Below are positions 26,901-34,250 of a DNA stretch of 64,000 bases, piece by piece; position 1 is the first letter of the stretch, and each line of letters begins with the position of its first letter. The DNA comes from Cognatiyoonia koreensis (GTDB lineage: Bacteria > Pseudomonadota > Alphaproteobacteria > Rhodobacterales > Rhodobacteraceae): the NCBI RefSeq assembly GCF_900109295.1, contig NZ_FOIZ01000002.1:620001-684000 (forward strand), given 5' to 3'. The position numbers were made by a program, and so were the translations under genes. The notes under the pieces were generated by a model that saw only the letters and a list, made by a program, of their open reading frames with translations, had not been told where the DNA came from and did no database searches.

Positions 26901-27954
26901 GACCCACTATCCTGGCACCAAGGGACCGATCGTGCTTGCTGGCGGGTTTGGCACATGCGCATCTTCTTTTGCGCTTCCAACGGTCGATCAAAACCTCGTG
27001 CAAGCGCTAATGGCAGAAGGCTATGACATTTGGCTGTTCGACTACCGTGGTAGTGGTGCGATAACAGCAAGCCAGATACCTTTCACCCTCGATCAGGTTG
27101 CCCAGTACGATTGGCCAACCGCGATCGACGAAGTACTTAAACGAACCCCTGTCAAGAATGCATCAGACGTGCAAGTTCTGGTCCATTGCATCGGATCAAT
27201 GTCATTATTCATGGCGTTGCTTTACCAGCGCTTGCCAGTTCGCCAAGTCATCGCATCCGCAACTGGTCCATTTGCAATCACAAATTGGTACAACTATGCA
27301 AAGTCAGACGTGGAATTGTCGCGCTATGTGGCCGAAGGATTGCCGCGACAGATGTGGGGGTTGATTGATATGCTCGATCTGGCCCCAGATGTTGCAGAGG
27401 CTGCGAAACATGGTCTTGCGGTCTTTGATCCGCGCGCACCAAGCCCGCATCCCTTCTATTCGAAAGACATCGATAACGCGCTTACCGGACTTGCCTGGAA
27501 AGTCCCGGGTTTCGCGCCGACGGAATGCTACAGTCCGACGTGCCACAGGATTACATTCGGATTCGGCCCAAGTTACCTGCATGCCCAGCTCAATCAGGCG
27601 ACCCATAATACAATTGCTGACTTGTTCGGCCCGGTCGCATCGCGATCCTTCATCCATATCGCGAAGATATTTGAGAGAGGCACTGTCATCGATGTGAACG
27701 GCGCAGACATTTACATGCCAAATGTCGCTAATTTGGATATGCCGATCCATTTTATTGTCGGTGCGCTTAATCAAGAGATGCTGCCGGAGGCGACACTACG
27801 GGCGCAGCACTGGTTGCAGCAAAATAATGGCAATCCGGAGCGTTACACACGCCATGTCTATCCCAATTATGGGCATATGGACTGCTTCATCGGAAAAGAT
27901 GCCGATAAGCATATCTTCCCCAAATTGCTTGATATGCTCAGTTCAAGGGCCTAG
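23944..27954 (+). CDS. GMC oxidoreductase / alpha-beta hydrolase fusion protein
   Basis: A 1336-residue multidomain protein. Residues 20-560 are a GMC (cholesterol-oxidase-like) flavoenzyme: FAD motif IIVIGSGYGGSVAASRLARA, GCGLGGTSLINANV, HPIGGCAMG (His493) and GVNPHLTIT (His543). Cys197, 200, 203 and 207 form a CxxCxxCxxxC set inside it. Residues about 570-960 are an unrecognised middle region. Residues 970-1336 are an alpha/beta hydrolase with PIVLAGGFGTCASSF, DIWLFDYRGSG, a nucleophile elbow VHCIGS in which Cys1082 replaces Ser, and His1311 in YPNYGHMDCF. There is no signal peptide. It is coupled to the metallophosphoesterase gene by a 4-base overlap. Oxidation plus ester or thioester cleavage of a hydrophobic alcohol or sterol-like compound is the natural guess. 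Confidence 0.88.
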   Translation: MKAAFPKISKPFAEAETKNQIIVIGSGYGGSVAASRLARAGQSVTVLERGREIRPGEYPNDLPSANDEIQVTLSKTGKTIGKTDGLYDFRIGDDMNVFVGCGLGGTSLINANVAIEPDRRIFSQWPDPYKSDPKILDPYFDRARAMLGSNPLPSDQNPPKLRAFSHVAKGLGVSLERPDLNVTFTDGLNAAGIHQFACNHCGDCVSGCNYGAKNTVLMNYLPDAVAHGASLFTGAEVTHLIQGDGIWQVHTTSRKTPLTADIVILAAGSLGSTEILLRSDTLALSNRLGQRFSGNGDVWAFGYNANIKDADQINAVENRSNVYGVGAGPHHPDEGEAYAPGPCITGMIRLQGDTLSEDMLIEEGVMPGALAAGYAAAFPVIDALMGDPFRFGDAAQRLQDMADVANAKSLADSAYDGPVARTLPFLVMSHDSSAGVLEMKADRISVRWKNAGLDPAIVADGAAISRASDAIKAEYLPMPFWQDAFGNRLITVHPIGGCAMGKDHKSGVVNSDCQVFRHDGGLYEGLFVCDGASLPGGVGVNPHLTITAVAERAMDELVKAQGWQTDTTPAKPLNQSVPSKPAKLGLSDLEKLHQALSELVHAITEGDLPLSKSKISNVWLMLSIAYAKLVPVDLKKRYPIASQETLFEVLKSDTDYTAIVLPIAEQMLDLLIASKPTGLRERLKNLETLTGDFSPGGGFDEIMRGRISSLGLTDNPASRDPFRVAAKAGANCTFTAKIRTEKIRRATTPPDGFLSIESGTFHSEAIGGSFFIKDGKFRFMMPDPEVVEKWEMTYAGNLMSAGSKDEQLRFECFKTIQRREGSHWWRDLTECRVKVFKDNVEIARGLLELELQDLIEQAVNLDISYTTKALMQGFIDAYEVIKGAGLDAPSTLPDVFDNPALRANLVLGVAHVLNENGQQAEKALTDFYKAQVLGKFGEFALRTYGGVFSYASNFQERDRNESLVKDPYLNAATYQFESEPGVWLQLTHYPGTKGPIVLAGGFGTCASSFALPTVDQNLVQALMAEGYDIWLFDYRGSGAITASQIPFTLDQVAQYDWPTAIDEVLKRTPVKNASDVQVLVHCIGSMSLFMALLYQRLPVRQVIASATGPFAITNWYNYAKSDVELSRYVAEGLPRQMWGLIDMLDLAPDVAEAAKHGLAVFDPRAPSPHPFYSKDIDNALTGLAWKVPGFAPTECYSPTCHRITFGFGPSYLHAQLNQATHNTIADLFGPVASRSFIHIAKIFERGTVIDVNGADIYMPNVANLDMPIHFIVGALNQEMLPEATLRAQHWLQQNNGNPERYTRHVYPNYGHMDCFIGKDADKHIFPKLLDMLSSRA

Positions 27955-28000
27955 CCTTTTCTGCGGACGTCGGGAGAGTGTCCGGGGGACAGAAAAACAT

Positions 28001-31000
28001 ATGCTGACAACGCCGACGGGTGAAAAGAGATGGACGGCCATTCTGTCCACCGACATGGTCGGATCTACCCGTATCACACAGGAAATCGGCAACGAGAAGG
28101 TCTACGAACTGCTGCAGCACGTGTTGGGCCTGGTTCGCGAAGAAGTCGAAGCCCACGGCGGCCATGTTGTCGATACTGCAGGCGACGGTATCCTCGCCGC
28201 TTTCGGCGCACCTCGCGCATTGGAAAATGCGTCCGTGCAAGTTTGTGCTGCTGCAAACGCCTTTCGAAGGCGTTTGAACGCAGAAAGACAGACACTAGCC
28301 AAGCGTTTCGGTGTCATTCCAAGCTTCCGTACGGGAATCGCAGGTGGCAACGCAATGATCGCCCATGAGAACGATGATTCGATCAAGGTCGTTGGCGATC
28401 CCGTCATTCAAGCGACACGTTTACAAACGATTGCAGGTCCGGGTGATGTCCTCGTAACGCTGGATATTCAGCGAGAGATCGACGGCTTTGCGACTACGAC
28501 CGATCTGGGCTTTCAGCCAATAAAGGGTTTCGATGATCCCGTTCATATCCATGCGCTTGGCGAAATGCTGGAGGCAATTACGCGTTTTGACGGAACACGG
28601 CGGCGTGGAATGGTCGGATTTGTCAGCCGCAAAAAAGAGCTGGATCAAGCAGTTAGTTCTGTACTGAGTCAAGAACGTCCTCGTATTCTCTTAGTGTCAG
28701 GCGTCGCCGGTGTTGGGAAATCACGTTTGGTGCACGAAGTAGTTGCGAAGGTCCCGGACGACCGAACAGTCTGTTTTGGTCAGTGCATCCCAACGGGCCA
28801 AACGCCATTTGGACCAATCTACGAAATATTGCGACAGGTGATTGGTCATGCTGGACCACCAGACGCTGTCTTGAGGAAACTTACCGACTATTGTGATGCA
28901 GAGAACCTGCGCGTTGTGCTGGATCCGAAGACTGACGCACTCACCCGAGCGCTGCAGGAACGCGAAATCCTGACAGAAATCTTGCGACAGCTATCCAAAC
29001 AAAAGGCAATTATCTTCGTTATTGAAGATATCCACTGGATAGACTCTGCGTCGAACGATCTACTGGCTGGGCTTGCGTGTGAACCTTTGCCGCTGATTGT
29101 CACCGCCCGACCAACTTACGCGGCGGAATGGGCACGCGACGACGGCGTTTCAAAGGTTGTACTGTCGCCGCTGTCAGATAGCGAAATTGGAGAGATCGTA
29201 GTAGCGCGCTTTGCATCACCGGTTTCGCCGGAATTAAACGGGTTGGTCGCTCGGAAATCGGAAGGCATCCCGCTCATCGCCGAGGAAATTATTCGCGCCC
29301 TGAAATCCGGTAGTCAGCTGGTCGAAACTCCTGACGGACTCGGTCTGGGAGAAGGCGAAACCGGATTTGTCACCGGGAACCTCCAGCACCTTGTTCTTGC
29401 GCGAGTCGACAGGCTTTCGGCCTCACAAAAGGCAGCCTTGCAGCTCGCTTCTGTGATAGGCCGGGATTTCTCGACCAGCCTTCTCAAGAAAGCGATGAAC
29501 ACTCACGTCGATCTCGCCGGTCTGGGAGACATAGTTGAGCAGAAAGATGATGACCACTTTCGGTTTGTCCATGCTTTGATCCGTGATGCGGTTTACGGAA
29601 GTTTATTGTCGTCAGAACGGCGCATGGCGCATGGGCGCGTGGCACAGGCTCTAGAGTCTCTGGCGGACACAGAAACATTTGCACGCCTTGCTGACCATTT
29701 CACGCAAGCGGAAAACGCCGCAAAAGCCGTCAAATACTTGGTACAGGCCGCGCAACAGAGCCTGCAATCCTATGCTTTGCGGGATGTTGATATCCTATTG
29801 GAGCAAGCAATGCAGTACATCGAAGCGGATCCCACCCTTATTGAACCCGAATCCTTTGCCAGCCTCGCAATGACGTGGATCCGTGCTCTCGATCAGCTTG
29901 GCAGTTTCGGTCAAGTGCTGGACGTCGGGACGCGGTTGCTGCCACACCTTCAGACACATTCGCTAGGACACGAAGCTAATATGGTTCGGAACTTGAGCGC
30001 GATTGCTCTGACCCATACTCGTGACTACGCAGCCGCCGAACAACTGGCACAGAAAGTGCTCGCGGAAGCCGAGACAACACATGATGCGCTAGGCGCTGCA
30101 TGGGCGAAATTGGCGCTTTTGCGGACGTACGAAGAGACCTATTGGCGTCCGCCAGATTGGATCATTGATCTTGCAGATCAAATCATCCCCGTTGCCGAAG
30201 CCGAAAACGACACGCACCTCGCCATGATGACACTCTACCAGAAATCCGCCGTTTATCGGTCATCAGGAAGGCGCAGATTGGCGCTCGAAACCGCAGACAA
30301 AATCGCGTCATACTCAAGAACGCATAATGATCGGCGCGGTAGATCGTACGCACTTTGGGCGCGCGCTCTTGTGAGCATCGTTGAAGGCACGCCAGAGCAG
30401 GCCTACCAGACCGTTCAAGATGGCCGAAAGCATGTCATCCCCGGATCTGCCGATGCTGTCGTCGTCAATATGGTCGAACTTTATTGCCGCATATTCCGCG
30501 ATCCGCCGTCCGTTATGAAACCCTTGCTTGAAAGGTATCGCGCTGCGGTAATAGGTCGACCCGACTATAACCTGATCCATAGTGCAGATCTGTCACTTAT
30601 CCTAATCGCATTCAAGGAACGCCGGCTCGCAGATGGATGGCGTATGATCAACCAGATCATGCCTGAGATTGCACATTCCGGGAACGTCAACATGTGGCGG
30701 CAATACCTGCATCTGCGGGCGGAACTGTTACTAATCTTAGCCGGGCTGGTAGATCCTGAACTTGAGAACCCGACTCCGAATGGTCCATTCGAGACGAAGA
30801 AGCCGGGAATGCGGGATGCCATCACATTTGCATTTCTGCGTCTGCGCTGGAAGAAGATTGCAGAACGCGACTTACACAAGGCTATCGCGCTCGACCCACT
30901 CAAATGCGGGGCGCATTTCGCTCGGGCACATATCGGACTTGGGCTGATCGCCAAATCGCGCGGACGCACGTCTGATGCAATTAAACACCTTGAAACAGGT

Positions 31001-31105
31001 TATCAAAGTGCCGCTGAAGAAGGACTGACCCTTTTGCTTTGTCGCGCTGAACGTGCGCTGTCGTCATTTGGCATCTCGACACAAAAAGAAAAAGACGGCA
31101 GGTAA
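28001..31105 (+). CDS. class III cyclase-domain / STAND ATPase / TPR-like protein
   Basis: A 1034-residue signalling protein starting at ATG 28001. Residues 10-190 form a class III nucleotide cyclase domain with metal Asp18 (STDMVGSTRI) and Asp62 (GDG), but the substrate Lys position is Asp58 and the transition-state Asn is Ile136 (PVIQATRL), while Arg140 is kept. Residues about 205-600 are an AAA/STAND ATPase with Walker A GVAGVGKS (234-241) and Walker B AIIFVIEDIHWIDSAS. The rest is helical and TPR-like. Such proteins are known as adenylate cyclases with LuxR-type ATPases, but here no LuxR helix-turn-helix is seen at the end. It follows the oxidoreductase/hydrolase gene by 46 bases. Confidence 0.88.
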   Translation: MLTTPTGEKRWTAILSTDMVGSTRITQEIGNEKVYELLQHVLGLVREEVEAHGGHVVDTAGDGILAAFGAPRALENASVQVCAAANAFRRRLNAERQTLAKRFGVIPSFRTGIAGGNAMIAHENDDSIKVVGDPVIQATRLQTIAGPGDVLVTLDIQREIDGFATTTDLGFQPIKGFDDPVHIHALGEMLEAITRFDGTRRRGMVGFVSRKKELDQAVSSVLSQERPRILLVSGVAGVGKSRLVHEVVAKVPDDRTVCFGQCIPTGQTPFGPIYEILRQVIGHAGPPDAVLRKLTDYCDAENLRVVLDPKTDALTRALQEREILTEILRQLSKQKAIIFVIEDIHWIDSASNDLLAGLACEPLPLIVTARPTYAAEWARDDGVSKVVLSPLSDSEIGEIVVARFASPVSPELNGLVARKSEGIPLIAEEIIRALKSGSQLVETPDGLGLGEGETGFVTGNLQHLVLARVDRLSASQKAALQLASVIGRDFSTSLLKKAMNTHVDLAGLGDIVEQKDDDHFRFVHALIRDAVYGSLLSSERRMAHGRVAQALESLADTETFARLADHFTQAENAAKAVKYLVQAAQQSLQSYALRDVDILLEQAMQYIEADPTLIEPESFASLAMTWIRALDQLGSFGQVLDVGTRLLPHLQTHSLGHEANMVRNLSAIALTHTRDYAAAEQLAQKVLAEAETTHDALGAAWAKLALLRTYEETYWRPPDWIIDLADQIIPVAEAENDTHLAMMTLYQKSAVYRSSGRRRLALETADKIASYSRTHNDRRGRSYALWARALVSIVEGTPEQAYQTVQDGRKHVIPGSADAVVVNMVELYCRIFRDPPSVMKPLLERYRAAVIGRPDYNLIHSADLSLILIAFKERRLADGWRMINQIMPEIAHSGNVNMWRQYLHLRAELLLILAGLVDPELENPTPNGPFETKKPGMRDAITFAFLRLRWKKIAERDLHKAIALDPLKCGAHFARAHIGLGLIAKSRGRTSDAIKHLETGYQSAAEEGLTLLLCRAERALSSFGISTQKEKDGR

Positions 31106-31149
31106 CATATATCCGCCGCCATGAATCCAGTCTTGTTGAACGATCGTTC

Positions 31150-31746
31150 CTAGATCAACAGAACCTGCGTTCCAACGCTTGCCATGCTGAAGAGTTCAGC
31201 AATGTGTTCGTTGTATAGGCCGATACACCCATTTGAGGAACGGCGTCCGATTTTGCGTGTGTCGTGCGTACCGTGGATACGATAGTACGTCCAAGACAGG
31301 TAAAGCGCATGTGTACCAAGTGGATTTTCTGGTCCAGGTCCGATGAACTCGGGCCACTCGGGATTGCGTTCACGCATGGATGGTGTTGGCCGCCAACTTG
31401 GCCCTTCGACCTTGCGGACAACTTCCGTACGCCCCTTGCGGGTCAAATCTTCGGTCAGTGGTACGCTGGACGGATACAATTTGTAGACCGACTGATCTTC
31501 GGACCAGAAATGCACGGCACGCGATTGCAGATCGCACAGGATCGCACCACCAGCCAGATTGCTGAAATAGGGCTGCCAGTCCAAGGAACGGAAGCTGGAT
31601 GTATTGCGCTGCACGCTGGAGGAGATGTTCGATTCGACTTCGGTGCTATTCGCGGTCGCCTGCGCTATTGCGCTGCTACCCATCATCGCGGCGGATGCTG
31701 CGAGGAACCCGCGTCGGGACAATGCGACTGTTGTCTTTTTGGTCAT
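31150..31746 (-). CDS. L,D-transpeptidase (YkuD), Tat-exported
   Basis: A periplasmic peptidoglycan cross-linking or anchoring enzyme. It begins with a twin-arginine signal (LSRRGFLAASAAMMGSSAIA) and carries the YkuD catalytic stretch YRIHGTHDTRKIGRRSSNGC, with catalytic Cys in SSNGCIGLYN and His in IHGTHD. The 198-residue length fits single-domain alphaproteobacterial enzymes. It is divergent from the CAP lipoprotein gene (170 bases) and ends 44 bases from the convergent end of the cyclase/ATPase gene. Confidence 0.93.
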   Translation of the reverse strand: MTKKTTVALSRRGFLAASAAMMGSSAIAQATANSTEVESNISSSVQRNTSSFRSLDWQPYFSNLAGGAILCDLQSRAVHFWSEDQSVYKLYPSSVPLTEDLTRKGRTEVVRKVEGPSWRPTPSMRERNPEWPEFIGPGPENPLGTHALYLSWTYYRIHGTHDTRKIGRRSSNGCIGLYNEHIAELFSMASVGTQVLLI

Positions 31747-31916
31747 CTGTAGCGCCCTTCAAAGAAGATCTCTGCCTAGTTTGCCCTCTCCTATGATGCC
31801 AATTGAGCGCAAGCAAATCAAACAAATGTCAGATCGGCACTTGTTTGCGCAACACCGTTTGAAGTGTGGCCTCTTTGCCGCTAAGCACAGCCAACAACAC
31901 AGCGACGAGTTTAAAG

Positions 31917-32489
31917 ATGCTTAGACGTGAAATCCTTCTCGGTGGTACGGCACTTGCGTTGACAGCATGTGCACGGTCAAATGCACGGGTCGGGCCAGAT
32001 GGCCTCCCCTTGCCGCAAGTCTACAATATTGGACCGGGTGACAAGGATGACATTCAATTCCGTATGCTGGACAGCGTGAATACCCTGCGGCAGGCCGCAG
32101 GTGTACCCGCGGTCGAATTGGACGCTTCATTGAATGCCGCCGCAGAAACCCATTCACGTGATATGTCCGTCCAAAACCGGCCTTGGCTATTCGGCTCTGA
32201 TGGTTCATCGCCCATTGATCGTGCGCAACGCGCAGGTTTTCAGGGGCGGTTGCTAGGTGAAAACATCTCCGAAAGCTACGAGACAGAGCTGGAGACGCTT
32301 GCCGCCTGGATGAAAGATCCAGACACGCGCAGTGTGATCCTTGATGCGAATGCACGTCGGATGGGTCTTGGCTGGTTCCAGGAACCGGCAGGAAAGTTGT
32401 GGTGGACAATGAATATGGGTGGTGATCCTGCCGCGTCCAGGCCGATCCCGTCAGTTCTACCAGGCATTACGCCAGTCAGCGGCCGTTAG
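31917..32489 (+). CDS. CAP-domain (SCP/PR1-like) lipoprotein
   Basis: A 190-residue envelope protein. The N-terminus is a lipoprotein signal with lipobox LTAC (ALALTACARS), so it is probably anchored to a membrane. The CAP domain shows MLDSVNTLRQAAGVPAVELD, LNAAAETHSRDMS, GENISESYE and WMKDPDTRSVILDANARRMG, with the usual His and Glu of the CAP cavity. The function of bacterial CAP proteins is mostly unknown. The ATG at 31917 directly precedes the signal sequence. It ends convergent to a second L,D-transpeptidase, sharing four bases (TTAG) of the two stop codons. Confidence 0.9.
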   Translation: MLRREILLGGTALALTACARSNARVGPDGLPLPQVYNIGPGDKDDIQFRMLDSVNTLRQAAGVPAVELDASLNAAAETHSRDMSVQNRPWLFGSDGSSPIDRAQRAGFQGRLLGENISESYETELETLAAWMKDPDTRSVILDANARRMGLGWFQEPAGKLWWTMNMGGDPAASRPIPSVLPGITPVSGR

Positions 32490-32980
32490 GGATAGATGTA
32501 AATCGGCGTTCCGACATTCACCATCGCGTAAATGTCTTCCATCTCGCGGTTGGTGACAGCGAGGCATCCCCATGTCCAATCCGGTTTGCCAGCGTACACC
32601 TTTGGCGTTCCGTGAATGAATATGTCCCCGCCGGGGCTTTTTCCCATCCGCTGCGCATAGGCGATGTCCCTCGCGTTCGGATAATCGACTTTGATTGAAA
32701 GATGAAAGCGGCTGTCCGGGTTCTTGAACGAAATGCGGTACGCTCCTTCAGGCGTCTTGCCGTCGCCTTCAAACTGCTTATGCCCTTCAGGGGCAAATCC
32801 AAGATCGAAGCGATAGGATTTCAATACTTGATCGTTGTGAAAAAGGTGTAGCCGTCGCTGGCCCTTGTTTACCTGAATCTTGGTAATGACAGGGCCGCGA
32901 TAGACGCGGAACTTGCTCGCGCATGCTGATAGAAAAGTGCCGATGGCACCCAGTAGAACAAAACGTCTTGAATAACCCAT
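32486..32980 (-). CDS. L,D-transpeptidase family lipoprotein
   Basis: A 164-residue YkuD-domain protein. The start has an SRRF pair and a lipobox LSAC (GTFLSACASK), so it may be lipidated. Catalytic His is in IHGTPKVYAGK and the Cys in WTWGCLAV; the usual Ser of SxGC is replaced (DWTWGC), as in YafK-like branches. ATG 32980 follows an AAGGG site. It is the last gene of the long leftward run from hslO, 64 bases after the RNA methyltransferase. Confidence 0.9.
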   Translation of the reverse strand: MGYSRRFVLLGAIGTFLSACASKFRVYRGPVITKIQVNKGQRRLHLFHNDQVLKSYRFDLGFAPEGHKQFEGDGKTPEGAYRISFKNPDSRFHLSIKVDYPNARDIAYAQRMGKSPGGDIFIHGTPKVYAGKPDWTWGCLAVTNREMEDIYAMVNVGTPIYIYP

Positions 32981-33044
32981 ACTGCCCTTTGCCCCGGTCT
33001 TTGCCGATTTCCGAACCCTTAGCACATTGTCCTGGTCAAGGACA

Positions 33045-34247
33045 TCACAGACGTGTGAACGATGCCACCATTTCCACATGGCTTGACCAACGGAATTGAT
33101 CAACGACGCGAACCCATTTCAGATCATAGCCCGCGCCAACAAGTTGGGCCGCATCACGCGCAAACGTCACGGGATTGCAAGACACCATGGCAATTGTTCG
33201 CACGCTGGATTGCGCAAGTGTCGCAATCTGCGCCTCGGCCCCCGCGCGAGGTGGATCGATCACTGCGGCATCAAAGCGAGCCAGCTCGTCGGGTTCGAGC
33301 GGACGTCGAAACAGATCTCGAGTCTCTGTCGTGACCCGCTTGAGCCCATGCGCCAGCCGCCAACCCTTATCAAGTGCTGCCAGCATGGGTTCTTCGCCCT
33401 CGATCGCATGCACTTCTGCTGTTTCCGCAAGCGGAAGCGTGAAAGTGCCACAACCGGCAAAAAGATCCACGACTGTCTTGGCTCGCTCCGAGATCTCTAG
33501 CACATCGGTGACGAGCGCATTTTCTCCTTCCAGCGTCGCCTGCAAGAACGCGGCCGGCGGCGGCACGACACGGGCTTTGCCAAACTGCTGAAAAGGTGGT
33601 GCCATTTCCACAACGGGTTCGTCCAGCCACGTCAGCCGTGACACGCCATATTCACGGGAAAATTCCGCGAGATTCATGCGCATTTCAGAAGTCAGCTTCT
33701 GTTCGGTCTGTATGTGGATATCTGTTCCGACAGTTGTGTCGGTTACAGTCAGGGCGATTTCCTCTTTCCGGCTTGCAACAAGCGTAGTGAGGATTTCCAG
33801 CGCGGGGATCGCGTCGCCCAAGCGCGGCGTCAGAAGTTGGCAGTCAGGTACAGGTATGAGGAGATTCGAAGCTCTTGCGTGAAACCCAACAGTTGCCCCT
33901 TTCTTCGTACGTCTTGCAGAAAGCTTCGACCTGCGTCTGGACTTGGCGGGCGATGTATGCGTGGTACGAAAATTAGGCTCTAATCCATGGGCTTGCAGTG
34001 CTTTACGCACGATGCCGGTTTTCCATTCTGCTACAAATGGATCAGATGCGTGTTGCATCGCGCAACCGCCGCAGGATTTGAAATGTCGACATGGCGCTGC
34101 AACGCGATCGCCAGACGGTGTGATGATCCGCAATGTTCCTTCCTGTGTGACCTCGACAACTTCACCTGGAAGTACCCGTGGCACTAGCGATCGCCCATCG
34201 TCCAGCTTTCCTAACCCCAGATGAGTCAGGCCCTCAATTACACCCAT
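33045..34247 (-). CDS. class I SAM-dependent RNA methyltransferase (RumA/TrmA family, 23S rRNA m5U type)
   Basis: A 400-residue RNA uridine C5-methyltransferase. An N-terminal TRAM-like region is followed by an iron-sulfur cysteine set (CRHFKSCGGC, C-x5-C-x2-C), SAM motif I VVDLFAGCGTFTLPLA, the DPPRAG motif and catalytic Cys in MVSCNPVTFARD. The precise uridine methylated cannot be told. The start lies 3 bases after the stop of the ABC exporter gene, so it belongs to the leftward operon. Confidence 0.92.
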   Translation of the reverse strand: MGVIEGLTHLGLGKLDDGRSLVPRVLPGEVVEVTQEGTLRIITPSGDRVAAPCRHFKSCGGCAMQHASDPFVAEWKTGIVRKALQAHGLEPNFRTTHTSPAKSRRRSKLSARRTKKGATVGFHARASNLLIPVPDCQLLTPRLGDAIPALEILTTLVASRKEEIALTVTDTTVGTDIHIQTEQKLTSEMRMNLAEFSREYGVSRLTWLDEPVVEMAPPFQQFGKARVVPPPAAFLQATLEGENALVTDVLEISERAKTVVDLFAGCGTFTLPLAETAEVHAIEGEEPMLAALDKGWRLAHGLKRVTTETRDLFRRPLEPDELARFDAAVIDPPRAGAEAQIATLAQSSVRTIAMVSCNPVTFARDAAQLVGAGYDLKWVRVVDQFRWSSHVEMVASFTRL

Positions 34248-34250
34248 GGA

